DNA of 15,151 bases, taken from the NCBI GenBank assembly GCA_000435475.1, contig FR896080.1, positions 1 through 15,151 on the forward strand, given 5' to 3'. Of the stretch, positions 6,355 through 13,331 are shown in pieces (the stretch's first letter is position 1; each line of letters starts with the position of its first letter). Origin of the DNA: Cryptobacterium sp. CAG:338 (lineage in GTDB: Bacteria > Actinomycetota > Coriobacteriia > Coriobacteriales > Eggerthellaceae). The notes under the pieces are model-generated. The model worked only from the letters and a program-made list of their open reading frames with translations, was not told the origin of the DNA and did no database searches. The position numbers and the translations under genes are program-made.

Positions 6355-7488
6355 GTGACGCAAAATGCGAACATTCTCTCTTTTAACGAGGTCAAAGCCC
6401 GTGGGGCTTCCGCGCCGCGTACCGTTTCATCTAAGCGGACTTCTCGCGCTAGACATGCCTATCAGGCCGATTCTTCCTTTTCTCGTAGTGGTGCTAACCT
6501 TCGTGGTAGCGGAGGGCATGCTTATCAATCTTCCCGCTTTGCTTCCGACGATTTTACTTCGGGTATTGCTGCCGACTATCGCGGTTTTAATTCCGGGTTT
6601 CGCAGTGCTCCTGCAACGGATTTTCGAGGTGCGTCAGTAGCTTCATCAACGGGTTTTCGTAGTACTTCAGCAACGGGAGTTCAGGGCGTAGCATCTCGAT
6701 ATCCCCATAAGGGTGTTGCTTCGAGTGATGTTGTCAGACATGATTCTCGAAATCAGACAACGAGTTCACGGTCCTCTCGATATGCTTCTCATGATGTGCG
6801 ACAAAACTCTCGCGCCATGCATCAGGGAAGAACTCCAGAAAAAGAGGGTCTTTTCAGCGGATTGCAAAAGCGCTTTCGCTCTGCAAAAGCAGAACGCCAG
6901 TTCGATCAAACTATAGGGGCGCGTGAGCGTAAGGCACAAGCTGATGCGGAACAGGCGCAGGCTAGCAGGGCTGCGGTGTATGAAATGCGTATGGGTGCTA
7001 CCCATCGCAAATCCGCTCGTATGCAAAACAACGAGGGTAAAAAGAGCGGATTTGGTGGTTTTGGCTTCGCGCTTCCCTTTGGTGGAGGCGGCAAGTCGCT
7101 CTCGGTGGCAGCAACGCGTGGTATCGTGGCGCTTGCAGCGGTGGTGTTTACGGTATTTATGTTGTATCCCTCATGTCAGAATTACTACAACGAAACAAGA
7201 CAACTCCAGCAGCTAGAGGCGCAATATCAGGCGCTTACTGATTACAACACGCAGATGCAATCTCAGATTGATTATTTGAATACCGATGAAGGCTTAGAAG
7301 AATATGCCCGCTCAGAACTGGGCTGGATTCGCCAGGATGAGCATATGGTTACGGTCGAGGGTGTTGAATCGTCTGTTGATGGCTCAACACAATCCAGCAC
7401 GACGCATTCTCCCCTCAATGAGGACATACCTGCTCCTGATACCTGGTATTCGGGCGTTTTGGATGTGTTTTTTGGTTATGGACAATAG
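6355..7488 (+). CDS. ftsB: FtsB/DivIC-type septum formation initiator with a long N-terminal extension
   Basis: This 377-residue division protein is predicted to be a single-pass membrane component of the FtsB-FtsL-FtsQ complex that activates septal wall synthesis. The recognisable part is C-terminal. A transmembrane helix (about 250-271) is followed by a heptad-like coiled coil (about 276-308) and the family block DEGLEEYARSELGWIRQDEHMVTV (311-334). Ahead of it lie about 245 cytoplasmic residues, Ser/Arg/Gly-rich to about 160, with repeated units such as GFRSAPATDFRGA (81-93) and GFRSTSATGVQGV (100-112). A basic, Ala/Gln-rich stretch (170-225) follows. Classical FtsB is about 100 residues, so this form is unusually long. 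The GTG start follows GAGGGG (6341-6346) by 8 bases. Its end overlaps the next gene. The C-terminal assignment is firm; the function of the extension is unknown. Confidence 0.82.
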   Translation: MTQNANILSFNEVKARGASAPRTVSSKRTSRARHAYQADSSFSRSGANLRGSGGHAYQSSRFASDDFTSGIAADYRGFNSGFRSAPATDFRGASVASSTGFRSTSATGVQGVASRYPHKGVASSDVVRHDSRNQTTSSRSSRYASHDVRQNSRAMHQGRTPEKEGLFSGLQKRFRSAKAERQFDQTIGARERKAQADAEQAQASRAAVYEMRMGATHRKSARMQNNEGKKSGFGGFGFALPFGGGGKSLSVAATRGIVALAAVVFTVFMLYPSCQNYYNETRQLQQLEAQYQALTDYNTQMQSQIDYLNTDEGLEEYARSELGWIRQDEHMVTVEGVESSVDGSTQSSTTHSPLNEDIPAPDTWYSGVLDVFFGYGQ

Positions 7489-8476
7489 AAACGATCAGAG
7501 AGCGGCGATCGAATGCGATTTGTCGCCTAAAAAACCAAAGCGGCTTGCATCGTTAGATATTGGCACCGTTACTTGTCGTTTGCTTGTTGCTGATGTTTTT
7601 CAAAACGATTGTGAAGAGCTAAAGCGCTGCGTTGCCATAACGAATCTTGGAGTTGGGGTAGATAAAACTCATCTTCTTCAAGATGAAGCAATCGAACGAG
7701 TGGTGCAGCAGATCGCCCACTATGTTTCAGTGGTTAATTCTTTTAAGACTGAAGAATTTCCCGAAATCCCAATTAGGGCTGTTGCTACTAGCGCAGCTCG
7801 AGATGCTCAGAATTCTGCGCTGTTGGTTGAACGCCTTAAAGAGCTAGGTGTGAACCTTTCGATTATAGAAGGAACTCGTGAAGCGGCGCTTTCTTTTAGG
7901 GGCGCTGCGCAGGGGCATGAAGGCGAACACTTGCTTGTTGCAGATATTGGGGGCGGTTCCACGGAGCTTGTTTTTGGAATAGGGGGACAAGATCCTCTTA
8001 CTTCGCATTCGTTTAATATTGGATGTCGCCGAATGACCGAACGATTTTTAGCAAGCGATCCTCCCCGTGAGGAAGAGTGTAATCAGCTTCGATCATTTGT
8101 TCATGATCAGATGAAATCTTACTTTGTCAAGGCGGCTCAAAGGGGATACGCCATAGATCGCATTATTGCAGTTGCTGGAACAGCTACCAGCGTTGTTTCT
8201 ATTGAAAAACGTATGGAAGTATATGATTCATCTCAGGTGCATAATACGGTGGTGCCACGTGAAACTCTTGAACGAATTTTTAATAATCTTTGCTCAATGT
8301 CTTTAGAACAACGAAAAGGCGTGGTAGGATTAGAACCCGCTCGTGCAAGCGTTATTGTGGCGGGCCTGGCAATTTTGCTTGAAGTTCTAACTTTGGCAAA
8401 TTGTTCTTCATTTACGGTGAGTGAATCTGATATATTACAAGGAGTTCTTCTCACAGAACAAGATTTTCGCCCGTAA
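7478..8476 (+). CDS. ppx: Exopolyphosphatase/guanosine pentaphosphatase (Ppx/GppA) family phosphatase
   Basis: This 332-residue protein has the ASKHA-fold Ppx/GppA signatures: SLDIGTVTCRLLVADV near residues 25-40, RAVATSAARDAQN, IEGTREAA, VADIGGGSTELVFG, VAGTATSV and the C-terminal SESDILQGVLL. Family members release phosphate from inorganic polyphosphate or pppGpp, so they link phosphate storage to the stringent response. The ATG at 7478 overlaps the ftsB-like stop by 11 bases, arguing for translational coupling. A longer frame opening at 7304 would lie wholly inside the division gene and has no homologous N-terminus. Length is near that of the short actinobacterial Ppx forms. The first phosphate-loop motif reads DIGTVTCRL where DIGSNSxRL or DCGTNSxRL is usual, so exact activity is uncertain. 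Confidence 0.88.
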   Translation: MDNRNDQRAAIECDLSPKKPKRLASLDIGTVTCRLLVADVFQNDCEELKRCVAITNLGVGVDKTHLLQDEAIERVVQQIAHYVSVVNSFKTEEFPEIPIRAVATSAARDAQNSALLVERLKELGVNLSIIEGTREAALSFRGAAQGHEGEHLLVADIGGGSTELVFGIGGQDPLTSHSFNIGCRRMTERFLASDPPREEECNQLRSFVHDQMKSYFVKAAQRGYAIDRIIAVAGTATSVVSIEKRMEVYDSSQVHNTVVPRETLERIFNNLCSMSLEQRKGVVGLEPARASVIVAGLAILLEVLTLANCSSFTVSESDILQGVLLTEQDFRP

Positions 8477-8495
8477 GAAACTAAGACTTTCTTAC
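8473..8495. repeat. Perfect inverted repeat overlapping the ppx stop codon
   Basis: GTAAGAAA (8473-8480) and TTTCTTAC (8488-8495) are exact complements with a 7-base loop. The ppx stop codon (8474-8476) lies in the left arm. No T run follows, so it is not a standard terminator. It may protect the 3' end of the mRNA or simply reflect chance in AT-rich sequence. Confidence 0.4.
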
Positions 8496-8513
8496 AACTT
8501 CGGCGTTAAAGCC

Positions 8514-8542
8514 TTGCAAATTATTATTTTTGCTATGATAAT
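8514..8542 (+). promoter_or_regulatory. Promoter of the tRNA-Leu gene
   Basis: TTGCAA (8514-8519) is a -35 with a 17-base spacer to GATAAT (8537-8542). An overlapping extended -10, TGCTATGAT (8531-8539), has five of six hexamer matches. Either reading starts transcription about 18-25 bases before the mature tRNA. Confidence 0.65.
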
Positions 8543-8566
8543 AGGCGTTCGTTACGAAGAAATCAT

Positions 8567-8651
8567 GGGAGCGTGGCGGAATTGGCATACGCAGCGGACT
8601 TAAAATCCGCCGCCTTCGGGCTTGTGGGTTCGAGTCCCACCGCTCCTACCA
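8567..8651 (+). tRNA. tRNA-Leu (anticodon TAA)
   Basis: This is a class II tRNA of 85 bases with encoded CCA (8649-8651). The acceptor 8567-8573 pairs with 8641-8647, the first pair being G-T. The D stem GCG/CGC spans 8576-8578 and 8590-8592. The anticodon stem GCGGA/TCCGC (8594-8598, 8606-8610) holds loop CTTAAAA with anticodon TAA at 8601-8603, reading UUA. The variable arm has a GCC-TTCG-GGC hairpin (8612-8621). The T arm is GTGGG/CCCAC with loop TTCGAGT (8624-8640). Discriminator A at 8648 fits leucine. The gene stands alone between ppx and the polyprenyl synthase gene. Confidence 0.96.
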
Positions 8652-8756
8652 GTTCTCTTCATGTTAGCGAGCTGCATAACAGGCTTATCCTCCAACTTGC
8701 TGAGCTTTGTCATGCGAAATAAGGTATAAGTACTTTTCTCATGGAAAGCGTTTGAT

Positions 8757-9866
8757 ATGTCAGATATTTCCTCTTTTGTGGAAGCTCAAAACGTTTCAAC
8801 TATTAATTTTGAAGATTTTGAAGCGCTCACTCATGAAGTAGATGCGCAAGCAGATTCTCCTAAACTTTTTGAATTGTATTTAAACCGCTATGCTCAAAAA
8901 GCGGGCGATATTATCAATCACTATATTCCTTCTGGCTCGCATCCTGATATGGAAACTTATCTGTATGCTCCCTTGCGTAAATATAGTGAAAACGGAGGAA
9001 AGCGTCATCGTCCTTTGATTTGTGTTGCAGCGTGTGCAGCGGTAGGTGGCGTTCCTTCTCGTGCTTTTTCCTCGGCGGCAGCGATCGAGCACTTTCATAC
9101 AGCGGCACTCATTCATGATGATATTGCCGATGATGCTTCACTGCGTCGTGGTGAGCCTTGCATGCATCTTACCGAAGGCATTGGTCTGGCTATCAACGCA
9201 GGCGATCTTGCCCTTTCTATTGTCAACGGTATTGTTATGCGTGATCCTCAATTGGAAGATTCCTTGAAGGTGCGCGTGGCAATAGAGTTGGTATCCATGG
9301 CTCAAAATACGGTTGAGGGCCAGGCGCTCGATATCGGTTGGGCGCGCGATAGCCGTTATGACATTACGCCTGAAGACTACCTTGCTATGGCTATTCATAA
9401 AACTGCGCATTATTCTGGCGCGGTTCCTCTCGCGGTCGGTGCACTAGTAGGAGGCGGCAGCGAAGAGCAAATTGAAGGTCTTCGCTCTTATGGACTTGAT
9501 ACAGGTTTAGCTTTCCAGATTCAGGACGACTTGTTAAATCTGGTAGGCACTAAAGAAGCTAAAGAAAAAGATTTTCGTAGCGATATCACCGAGGGTAAAC
9601 GTACTCTTGTGGTGGTACATGCGCTTCAACATTCGCCTAAACGCGATCGTTTAATTGAAATTCTTTCTTCAAAGGAAACCGATCCTGCTATTTTAGAGGA
9701 AGCAGTTGAAATCATGCGTGAGTCGGGAAGCATCGATTATGCGCGCTCCTATGCAGAGCGTCTCACTGCGAATGCGCAAGAGCGTTTGGTGGCGCTTCTC
9801 CCTGCGTCTCCTGCGCGTGATTTGCTTGTCTCTATGGCAAATTGGTTTGTTGATCGTTTGAAGTAG
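8757..9866 (+). CDS. trans-Polyprenyl diphosphate synthase
   Basis: This 369-residue type I prenyl chain elongation enzyme condenses isopentenyl diphosphate with allylic diphosphates. The product is probably the precursor of quinone side chains or other long isoprenoids. Landmarks are NGGKRHRP (79-86), the first aspartate-rich motif HDDIADDASLRRG (120-132), HKTA (214-217), the second motif FQIQDDLLNLVG (253-264) and the lysine region DITEGKRT (276-283). The residue five places before the first motif is Ala119-minus-type small rather than aromatic (sequence HTAALIHDD), which tends to allow products of C20 or longer. Product length is therefore inferred, not shown. The first ~40 residues are an acidic extension. 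The ATG follows GGAAAG (8743-8748) by 8 bases. A TATAAG at 8725-8730 is a possible -10. It is followed after 9 bases by the peptidoglycan-binding gene, so the two likely form an operon. Confidence 0.92.
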   Translation: MSDISSFVEAQNVSTINFEDFEALTHEVDAQADSPKLFELYLNRYAQKAGDIINHYIPSGSHPDMETYLYAPLRKYSENGGKRHRPLICVAACAAVGGVPSRAFSSAAAIEHFHTAALIHDDIADDASLRRGEPCMHLTEGIGLAINAGDLALSIVNGIVMRDPQLEDSLKVRVAIELVSMAQNTVEGQALDIGWARDSRYDITPEDYLAMAIHKTAHYSGAVPLAVGALVGGGSEEQIEGLRSYGLDTGLAFQIQDDLLNLVGTKEAKEKDFRSDITEGKRTLVVVHALQHSPKRDRLIEILSSKETDPAILEEAVEIMRESGSIDYARSYAERLTANAQERLVALLPASPARDLLVSMANWFVDRLK

Positions 9867-9875
9867 TGGTGATAT

Positions 9876-10787
9876 ATGGATCCAATTCGTAGGAATGATT
9901 CTGGAGCTGCCGTTTTAGACGTTCAGAGAAGACTAGTTACGGCAGGCTATTTAGCTGAAGAAGCAATTACAGGAACCTTTGATGCGAAAACAGCCAACGC
10001 AGTGGCACAGCTTTGTGTTGCCTGTGGTATTGATCCCAGACAAGAAGTAGACGAACTTGTATGGAACAAGCTCGTTGATGAATCATTTGAGTTGGGCGAT
10101 CGTAATCTCTTTTTGCGCGTTCCATTCTTCCATGGTCGCGATGTGCGTACTCTTCAGGAGGCATTGTCTGCTTTAGGGTTTTCGTGTGGTGAAAAAGACG
10201 GCATTTTTGGCGCGCACACTGAAGATGCAGTTCGTCGCTTTCAGCTCAACATGGGTCTGCCTTCCGATGGCATTGTAGGTGCTTTTACGTTTCGTGCGCT
10301 TAATCACTTACAGCATTCTTGGAAGGGAAAAGATTCGTTTACGGCAATGCCGCATCTCGGTTTTGCACGCGCAGCAGATGTTTTGGAGTCGACGTTTATT
10401 TGTCTCTATGGAGTCAATGAATTTACTCGTTCAGTTGCTGCTCGTATGTCCAATCTTGCCCTTGCAACAAATCCCACTTCAAAGGTAATGAGTGCAGATT
10501 CTCTGTTGGTTCCTCCCGAGGGAAGCACGCTTTTTGTGCAAATCCTTGTCGGGGAAGAAAAGCCCGCGTCAGTTATCCCTGTAGTTGAATTTGAAGATGA
10601 GGACAGCTTGGGTGTACGTATTGCTCAAGCGATCCAGGCAACAGAGCATCATGATCGTCGCATTGCCGTTCGGCTCTCGAACGAAGGATGGGAGGATGCA
10701 GGAGCAGCTCGTTCTGCCCAGCATTATGCAATCGTTTTGCTCGATGCGCTCTGTAGTGCTTTGCTTGTGCTTGAACAGCAATCATAA
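9876..10787 (+). CDS. Cytoplasmic protein with two peptidoglycan-binding domains and an unassigned C-terminal half
   Basis: This 303-residue protein carries two PG_binding_1 repeats. The first spans about 5-68 (RRNDSGAAVLDVQRRLVTAGY with ITGTFDAKTANAV). The second spans about 78-146 (GRDVRTLQEALSALGF, DGIFGAHTEDAVRRFQ, GLPSDGIVGAFTFRAL). Residues 160-303 have no motif I can assign with confidence. The layout, two such repeats followed by ~140 residues without signal peptide or membrane segment, resembles CwlM of actinobacteria, a cytoplasmic MurA regulator with an amidase-3 domain. I do not see the zinc-binding His-Glu-His set, so a catalytic amidase is unlikely. It starts 9 bases after the polyprenyl synthase stop, with a weak GGTGAT site upstream, and ends at a strong terminator just before the glmU operon. 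The repeat domains are firm; the CwlM comparison is inference. Confidence 0.75.
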   Translation: MDPIRRNDSGAAVLDVQRRLVTAGYLAEEAITGTFDAKTANAVAQLCVACGIDPRQEVDELVWNKLVDESFELGDRNLFLRVPFFHGRDVRTLQEALSALGFSCGEKDGIFGAHTEDAVRRFQLNMGLPSDGIVGAFTFRALNHLQHSWKGKDSFTAMPHLGFARAADVLESTFICLYGVNEFTRSVAARMSNLALATNPTSKVMSADSLLVPPEGSTLFVQILVGEEKPASVIPVVEFEDEDSLGVRIAQAIQATEHHDRRIAVRLSNEGWEDAGAARSAQHYAIVLLDALCSALLVLEQQS

Positions 10788-10795
10788 GTAGTCTT

Positions 10796-10825
10796 AAACC
10801 CCTTCAAAGTGAAGGGGTTTTTGTT
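10796..10825 (+). terminator. Intrinsic terminator after the peptidoglycan-binding protein gene
   Basis: A ten-pair stem joins AAACCCCTTC (10796-10805) and GAAGGGGTTT (10811-10820), with a 5-base loop and a T tract. It begins 8 bases after the stop codon. Confidence 0.92.
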
Positions 10826-10855
10826 TGTTGGTATCGCACATCAAGGCTTAAGGAC

Positions 10856-10864
10856 TGTTATACT
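10856..10864 (+). promoter_or_regulatory. Extended -10 promoter candidate for glmU-prs-pth
   Basis: TGTTATACT is a TG-n extended -10 with five of six hexamer matches and no good -35. It implies a leader of about 125 bases before glmU. Confidence 0.5.
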
Positions 10865-10890
10865 GTGGAACGCATCGACAAAAGGTAGCC

Positions 10891-10931
10891 AAGTGTCCAA
10901 GACGGGCACTTTTGCAAATACTTTTGCAAAT
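10891..10931 (+). promoter_or_regulatory. glmU leader hairpin and 12-base tandem repeat
   Basis: AAGTGTCC (10891-10898) pairs with GGGCACTT (10904-10911) through eight pairs, one G-U, with loop AAGAC; TTTTGC follows. The unit ACTTTTGCAAAT then occurs twice in tandem (10908-10919 and 10920-10931), the first overlapping the hairpin arm. A role in attenuation is possible but the T run is only four bases. Confidence 0.4.
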
Positions 10932-10995
10932 AGTTTGCGGGTTGCTTTAGTGGATCGATGTATGAAGTATCGCTTTATGAAGGGAAGGCGTTCAT

Positions 10996-12360
10996 TTGCA
11001 AGCTTCAGCACTTATTCTTGCAGCGGGTGCAGGCACTCGCATGAAATCGTCGAAACCCAAAGTTGCTCATGAGATTCTAGGAAAACCTCTTGTTCGTTGG
11101 GTTGTTGATGCAGCACATTCGGCGGGTATTGATTCGGTGGTAAGCATCGTAGGACACGGTCGCGATCAGGTCGAACCTCTTTTGTCTGACACTACTATGG
11201 TGGTACAGGAAGAGCAACTTGGTACGGCTCACGCGGTATTGGTTGCCCGTGAGGCGCTTGCAGGAAAAAGCGGCTCCTTGGTCGTTCTTACGGGGGATTC
11301 TCCTCTCGTTCGTCCTTCCACGATTGAGGATCTTGTTCGCACGCGCGAGGAAAACAATGCAGCAGTGGTAGTTCTTACCATGGAAGCATCGGATCCCTTT
11401 GGATATGGACGCATTGTTCGTGACGATGCGGGCGATGTGGTTGAAATCGTCGAGCAAAAAGACTGCACACCAGAACAGGCTGCTATAACAGAATGTAATT
11501 CTGGGTTTTATTGCTTCGATATTGAACTTTTGTTTTCAGCGCTTGAAGAAGTTTCAACCGATAATGCGCAGGGTGAATATTACCTCACTGATGTATTGGG
11601 AATCGCTCGTAAACGCGGTCAACGCGTTCTTGCCTTCAAGGCCGAAGATCCAACGGAATGCTTGGGGGTTAATTCGCGCATTCAGCTTGCGCAAGCTACC
11701 CGTATTTTGCAGCAGCGCATCAATGAAGCTCATATGGCGGCTGGCGTTACTATGATGGATCCCTCTACTACATGGATTGGTCCTGATGTTTCAATTGAGC
11801 AGGACGTAGAACTTCTTCCTATGACGTTTTTACTGGGTGCTACCTCAATTGCAACAGGGAGCATAATTGGTCCTAACACTCGCCTTACCGATGTAGTGGT
11901 AGACAAGGACTGTGTTGTAGAGGAAACGGTAGGTATCGAAACCACCATGGAACAAGGTGTTACCTGTGGTCCGCGCGCCTACCTTCGTCCGGGTACTTAT
12001 CTGTGCGAGCATGCCAAAGCAGGTACCCATGTAGAAATTAAAAAATCCACTATTGGACCAGGTTCTAAGGTTCCTCATTTATCGTATATCGGAGATGCGA
12101 CGCTTGGTAGCAATGTCAACATTGGCGCGGGCAGCATCACTTGCAACTATGACGGCGAAAAGAAATGGCCTACTACTATTGGCGATAATTGTTTCGTAGG
12201 TAGTGATGTCATGATGGTTGCTCCGGTTAATCTTGGTGAAAACTCGCTCATTGGTGCGGGTTCGGTAATTACAAAGGACGTTTCTGCGGGAGCTCTTGGC
12301 TTAGGGCGCGCCCGTCAGACGGAGATCGAGCATTGGAACGAAAGGAAAAAGAGCAAATGA
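10996..12360 (+). CDS. glmU: Bifunctional UDP-GlcNAc pyrophosphorylase / glucosamine-1-phosphate acetyltransferase
   Basis: This 454-residue enzyme acetylates glucosamine-1-phosphate and couples it to UTP, making UDP-GlcNAc for peptidoglycan. The N-terminal uridyltransferase has LILAAGAGTRMKSSKPK (6-22), LGTAHAV and LTGDSPLV. The C-terminal left-handed beta-helix has the acetyltransferase region AHAGTHVEIKKS-like, HLSYIGDA with His361, and NIGAGSITCNYDG. Length matches the family (about 456). The start is TTG at 10996, chosen because the conserved N-terminus begins there and GGGAAGG lies 8 bases upstream. The stop overlaps the prs start as ATGA. glmU-prs-pth follows the actinobacterial neighbourhood, where rplY and others may intervene before pth. 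Confidence 0.97.
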   Translation: MQASALILAAGAGTRMKSSKPKVAHEILGKPLVRWVVDAAHSAGIDSVVSIVGHGRDQVEPLLSDTTMVVQEEQLGTAHAVLVAREALAGKSGSLVVLTGDSPLVRPSTIEDLVRTREENNAAVVVLTMEASDPFGYGRIVRDDAGDVVEIVEQKDCTPEQAAITECNSGFYCFDIELLFSALEEVSTDNAQGEYYLTDVLGIARKRGQRVLAFKAEDPTECLGVNSRIQLAQATRILQQRINEAHMAAGVTMMDPSTTWIGPDVSIEQDVELLPMTFLLGATSIATGSIIGPNTRLTDVVVDKDCVVEETVGIETTMEQGVTCGPRAYLRPGTYLCEHAKAGTHVEIKKSTIGPGSKVPHLSYIGDATLGSNVNIGAGSITCNYDGEKKWPTTIGDNCFVGSDVMMVAPVNLGENSLIGAGSVITKDVSAGALGLGRARQTEIEHWNERKKSK

Positions 12361-13328
12361 GTAATATGACGAAAACCATGGCGATCTTCGCGGGTTCAAC
12401 CGCCCCCGAGCTTGCTGAGGAAATTGCGACAAAATTAGGAACTACTCTTGGTAATGTAAAGCTTGAAAAGTTTTCAAACGGCGAAATTTACGCGCGTTAC
12501 TTGGAAAGTGTTCGCGGCGCAGACGTCTTTATTGTTCAATCTACCTCTACTCCTAATGTCAATGAGGCATTGATGGAGCTTCTAATTATGGCAGATGCTG
12601 CAAAGCGTGCTTCTGCTCGCACGGTAAACGCGGTAGTTCCTTGCTATGGGTATGCTCGCCAAGATCGTAAGGCTGCAGCTCGTGAACCTATTACGGCAAA
12701 GCTTGTTGCAAATTTAATGACCGTGTCGGGTATCGATCGTATGATTACTATCGATTTGCACCAGGGACAGATTCAAGGCTTTTTTGATAAGCCGGTAGAT
12801 CACCTAACGGCTCTTCCTATTTTTGCTGATTACTTCAGGAAGAAGGATCTTGATCCAGAAAAGCTTTGTGTGGTAAGCCCTGATGTTGGTCGCGCAAAGG
12901 CTGCCAAGAAACTTTGCGATATGTTGCATGCAGATTTAGCAATCATGCATAAGGGCCGTCCTGGTCACAATAAGGCAGAAATTACTGCTCTTATTGGTGA
13001 TGTAAAAGGCAAGATTTGTATCGTTAACGACGATATTATTGATACGGCCGGTACCCTCTGTGCTGCAGTAGCAACTTTGAAGGAAAAGGGCGCAGAGCGT
13101 GTCTTTGTATGTGCAAGCCATCCTGTATTTTCTGGTCCTGCTTATGAGCGTTTGGAAAACTCCCAGATTGAAGAAGTGGTAGTTTGTAACACTATTGCAG
13201 TTCCTCTCGAGCGACAGACTGGCAAAATTAAGGTTATTTCTGTAGCTCCTCTTTTGGCAAGCGCGATCAGCAATGTTTACTCTAATGAGTCGGTCGCTTC
13301 TCTGTTCGATCCCGAGTTTGCTCTGTAA
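12357..13328 (+). CDS. prs: Ribose-phosphate pyrophosphokinase (PRPP synthetase)
   Basis: This 323-residue class I enzyme transfers pyrophosphate from ATP to ribose-5-phosphate, giving PRPP for purine, pyrimidine, histidine, tryptophan and NAD synthesis. Motifs are FSNGEIYAR (39-47), CYGYARQDRK (96-105), TIDLHQGQIQGFFD with His135, the catalytic flexible loop HKGRPGHNKAE (198-208) and the PRPP-binding loop VNDDIIDTAGT (223-233). The ATG at 12357 shares ATGA with the glmU stop and has AAAGGAAAAAGAG upstream. An in-frame ATG at 12333 lies inside glmU and would add eight charged residues without family support. It is the second gene of the operon and ends 3 bases before pth. Confidence 0.96.
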   Translation: MSNMTKTMAIFAGSTAPELAEEIATKLGTTLGNVKLEKFSNGEIYARYLESVRGADVFIVQSTSTPNVNEALMELLIMADAAKRASARTVNAVVPCYGYARQDRKAAAREPITAKLVANLMTVSGIDRMITIDLHQGQIQGFFDKPVDHLTALPIFADYFRKKDLDPEKLCVVSPDVGRAKAAKKLCDMLHADLAIMHKGRPGHNKAEITALIGDVKGKICIVNDDIIDTAGTLCAAVATLKEKGAERVFVCASHPVFSGPAYERLENSQIEEVVVCNTIAVPLERQTGKIKVISVAPLLASAISNVYSNESVASLFDPEFAL

Positions 13329-13331
13329 TCT

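Noticed and set aside
7304..7477. A longer N-terminus for the Ppx protein beginning at 7304.
   Set aside because: It would overlap most of the conserved FtsB C-terminus; the ATG at 7478 directly precedes the family-like N-terminus.
8567..8756. The tRNA-Leu gene as an attachment site for an integrated element.
   Set aside because: No integrase gene, no repeat of the tRNA 3' end and only housekeeping genes on either side.
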